Positions 45,851-46,999 of a DNA stretch of 46,999 nucleotides are shown here, one piece after another. Origin of the DNA: Acidiferrobacterales bacterium (GTDB lineage: Bacteria > Pseudomonadota > Gammaproteobacteria > Arenicellales > Poriferihabitantaceae). The stretch covers positions 1 through 46,999 of the forward strand of contig JAHQWE010000113.1 in the NCBI GenBank assembly GCA_019633985.1, in the 5' to 3' direction. The position numbers and the translations under genes were made by a program. Under the pieces are notes generated by a model. That model was not told where the DNA came from, searched no databases, and worked only from the letters and a program-made list of their open reading frames with translations. The stretch's first letter is position 1. The number at the start of each line of letters is the position of its first letter.

Positions 45851-46721
45851 AATCAAACAAGGCCAAACTGATTTACCGGTATTAAAACCGTTTAATTACA
45901 GTCCTGCCGGTCGCCCCGGCGATTTACAATTCAGTCGCTGGATGGCTGAGCTACCGCTATCGGCATTTTTCCTGTTTGCAGGCGTAGTTTGCCTGTGGCC
46001 GATGATTGCCGCTGCGCAATCTAACTACACCACCGGCCAGGCGTTTGAAGCACTCTGGCGGTGGATGCCTTTTCTTCTAAGCAAAGGTTTCCTGTTAAAC
46101 GTCATCGTCAGCTTCTTAACCATGCTGATTGGCACCATCGCAGGCGTATTGTTAGGATTAGGACAAATATCACCACGTGCATGGCTGAGCAAACCAAGCT
46201 GGTTTTTCACACAGCTCTTTCGAAATTCGCCATGGCTGGTGCTATTGTTTATCGTTATGCTCGCCTTTCCCTTCGAAATCCAAATCGGCGATACCATTAT
46301 TCCTATTCCAGACTGGATGAAGGCAGTTTTTGGTTTATCTCTGCCAATCATGGCAAACATCTCTGAGGTTGTCCGAGGTGGAGTGCAGTCAGTACCGACC
46401 GGCCAATGGGAGGCTGCTGAATCCCTAGCGTATACACGATCACAGACCTTATGGATGATCATATTGCCACAGTGTTTTAAACGCATGATTCCACCATGGA
46501 TGAATTGGTACGCGATTCTCACCATGGCAACACCCCTTATCTCTCTTCTAGGTGTTGAAGAAATCATTACGTTATCTCGACAGGCAATGGAATCGGAAGA
46601 TAATCACCCGGAACTCCTGATGCCCTTCTTCGGGTTTGCGCTGTTTATTTTCTTCGTGTATTGCTATCCCATCGCGCGCTATACCATCCAACTTGAAAAG
46701 CGCTTCATTGTGAAAGGATAA
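45840..46721 (+). CDS. Amino acid ABC transporter permease 2
   Basis: A 293-residue HisMQ-family permease. The core shows FFTQLFRNSPWLVLLFIVML and the EAA loop SVPTGQWEAAESLAYTRSQTLWMIILPQCFKRMIP. An N-terminal extension of about 70 residues includes an additional hydrophobic helix (LSAFFLFAGVVCLWPMIAAA), a layout seen in the AapM-like group. It overlaps permease 1 by 11 bp and should form a heterodimer with it. Confidence 0.92.
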   Translation: MAIKIKQGQTDLPVLKPFNYSPAGRPGDLQFSRWMAELPLSAFFLFAGVVCLWPMIAAAQSNYTTGQAFEALWRWMPFLLSKGFLLNVIVSFLTMLIGTIAGVLLGLGQISPRAWLSKPSWFFTQLFRNSPWLVLLFIVMLAFPFEIQIGDTIIPIPDWMKAVFGLSLPIMANISEVVRGGVQSVPTGQWEAAESLAYTRSQTLWMIILPQCFKRMIPPWMNWYAILTMATPLISLLGVEEIITLSRQAMESEDNHPELLMPFFGFALFIFFVYCYPIARYTIQLEKRFIVKG

Positions 46722-46736
46722 AACTCGCAAATTCTT

Positions 46737-46999
46737 ATGACTACAAATAATTGGACGCCCGACCTGCCCCTAGTTTCGATTAGAGACGTGCACAAGTCGT
46801 TTGGCGATCTCGAAGTACTGAAAGGCATTTCGCTGGATGTCATGAAGGGCGAAGTGATCTGCATTATTGGCCCTTCCGGCTCGGGAAAATCAACATTGAT
46901 ACGGTGTATTAATGCACTCAATCCGATCAATAGCGGATCGATCAAGGTCGAAGGGCAAGAAGTGAATGAACCCGATGTAGATAAACTGGAGCTGCGTAA
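46737..46999 (+). CDS. Amino acid ABC transporter ATP-binding protein, cut by window edge
   Basis: The first 87 codons of an ABC ATPase, open to the right edge. The start ATG at 46737 lies 15 bp after permease 2. Visible features are VSIRDVHKSFGDLEVLKGISLDV and Walker A GPSGSGKSTLIRC, followed by NALNPINSGSI, typical of GlnQ/HisP/AapP ATPases. The rest of the protein, including signature and Walker B, lies outside the window. Confidence 0.93.
   Translation, partial: MTTNNWTPDLPLVSIRDVHKSFGDLEVLKGISLDVMKGEVICIIGPSGSGKSTLIRCINALNPINSGSIKVEGQEVNEPDVDKLELR

Noticed and set aside
46025..46567. Minus-strand frame of 180 codons opposite permease 2
   Set aside because: It is antisense to a clear HisMQ permease with EAA loop; no homology features of its own.

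Overview
The window looks like the chromosome of a free-living, probably marine gammaproteobacterium. Supporting signs are a SoxR with a soxS-like operator, a Pseudomonas-type Fur lacking the second Cys of the usual CxxC, a type IV pilus-type (Pil/Chp) chemosensory operon, a DUF3461 protein, and several systems for quaternary amines and amino acids. Base composition is moderate and gene density is normal. There are no rRNA genes, recognisable tRNAs, CRISPR arrays or prophage. The species was not identified.

Layout. (1) 1-7600, redox and iron: a Rieske protein (cut by the window edge) diverges from soxR across a near-copy of the E. coli soxS promoter. An Fe(III) ABC operon (binding protein, fused permease, ATPase) is followed at 27 bp by a BenE-type transporter; a Fur-box promoter lies upstream, and fur follows. 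(2) 7660-11740, metabolism: an enolase-superfamily racemase/dehydratase, two VOC proteins, an NHL beta-propeller protein and a SOUL lipoprotein. (3) 12670-20230, the most unusual part: four putative Fe(II)/2-oxoglutarate oxygenases of different families surround a 992-residue cyclase-AAA-TPR signalling ATPase. One oxygenase gene is frameshifted in a run of nine T. An IS5-type MITE (174 bp, CTAA target duplication) sits between two of the genes. (4) 20400-29260: pilGHIJ-chpA-like operon without methyltransferase or methylesterase. (5) 29260-30520: long non-coding stretch. (6) 30520-34800: ProXVW-type quaternary-amine importer, then DUF3461. (7) 34900-40310: hydrolase, EamA transporter, DegV protein, a fifth 2OG-type oxygenase and a secreted serine protease. 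(8) 40580-46999: amidinotransferase/DDAH-like hydrolase, dimethylglycine/sarcosine dehydrogenase-like flavoprotein, and a polar amino acid ABC transporter running off the right edge.

How the genes may work together: SoxR and Fur promoters connect redox stress, iron uptake and a Rieske protein. The betaine-type importer, a racemase resembling hydroxyproline-betaine epimerases, the dimethylglycine-dehydrogenase-like enzyme and the DDAH-like hydrolase suggest use of N-methylated amino acids. The oxygenase/cyclase-ATPase cluster has no pathway I recognise and is the best candidate for an undescribed system.
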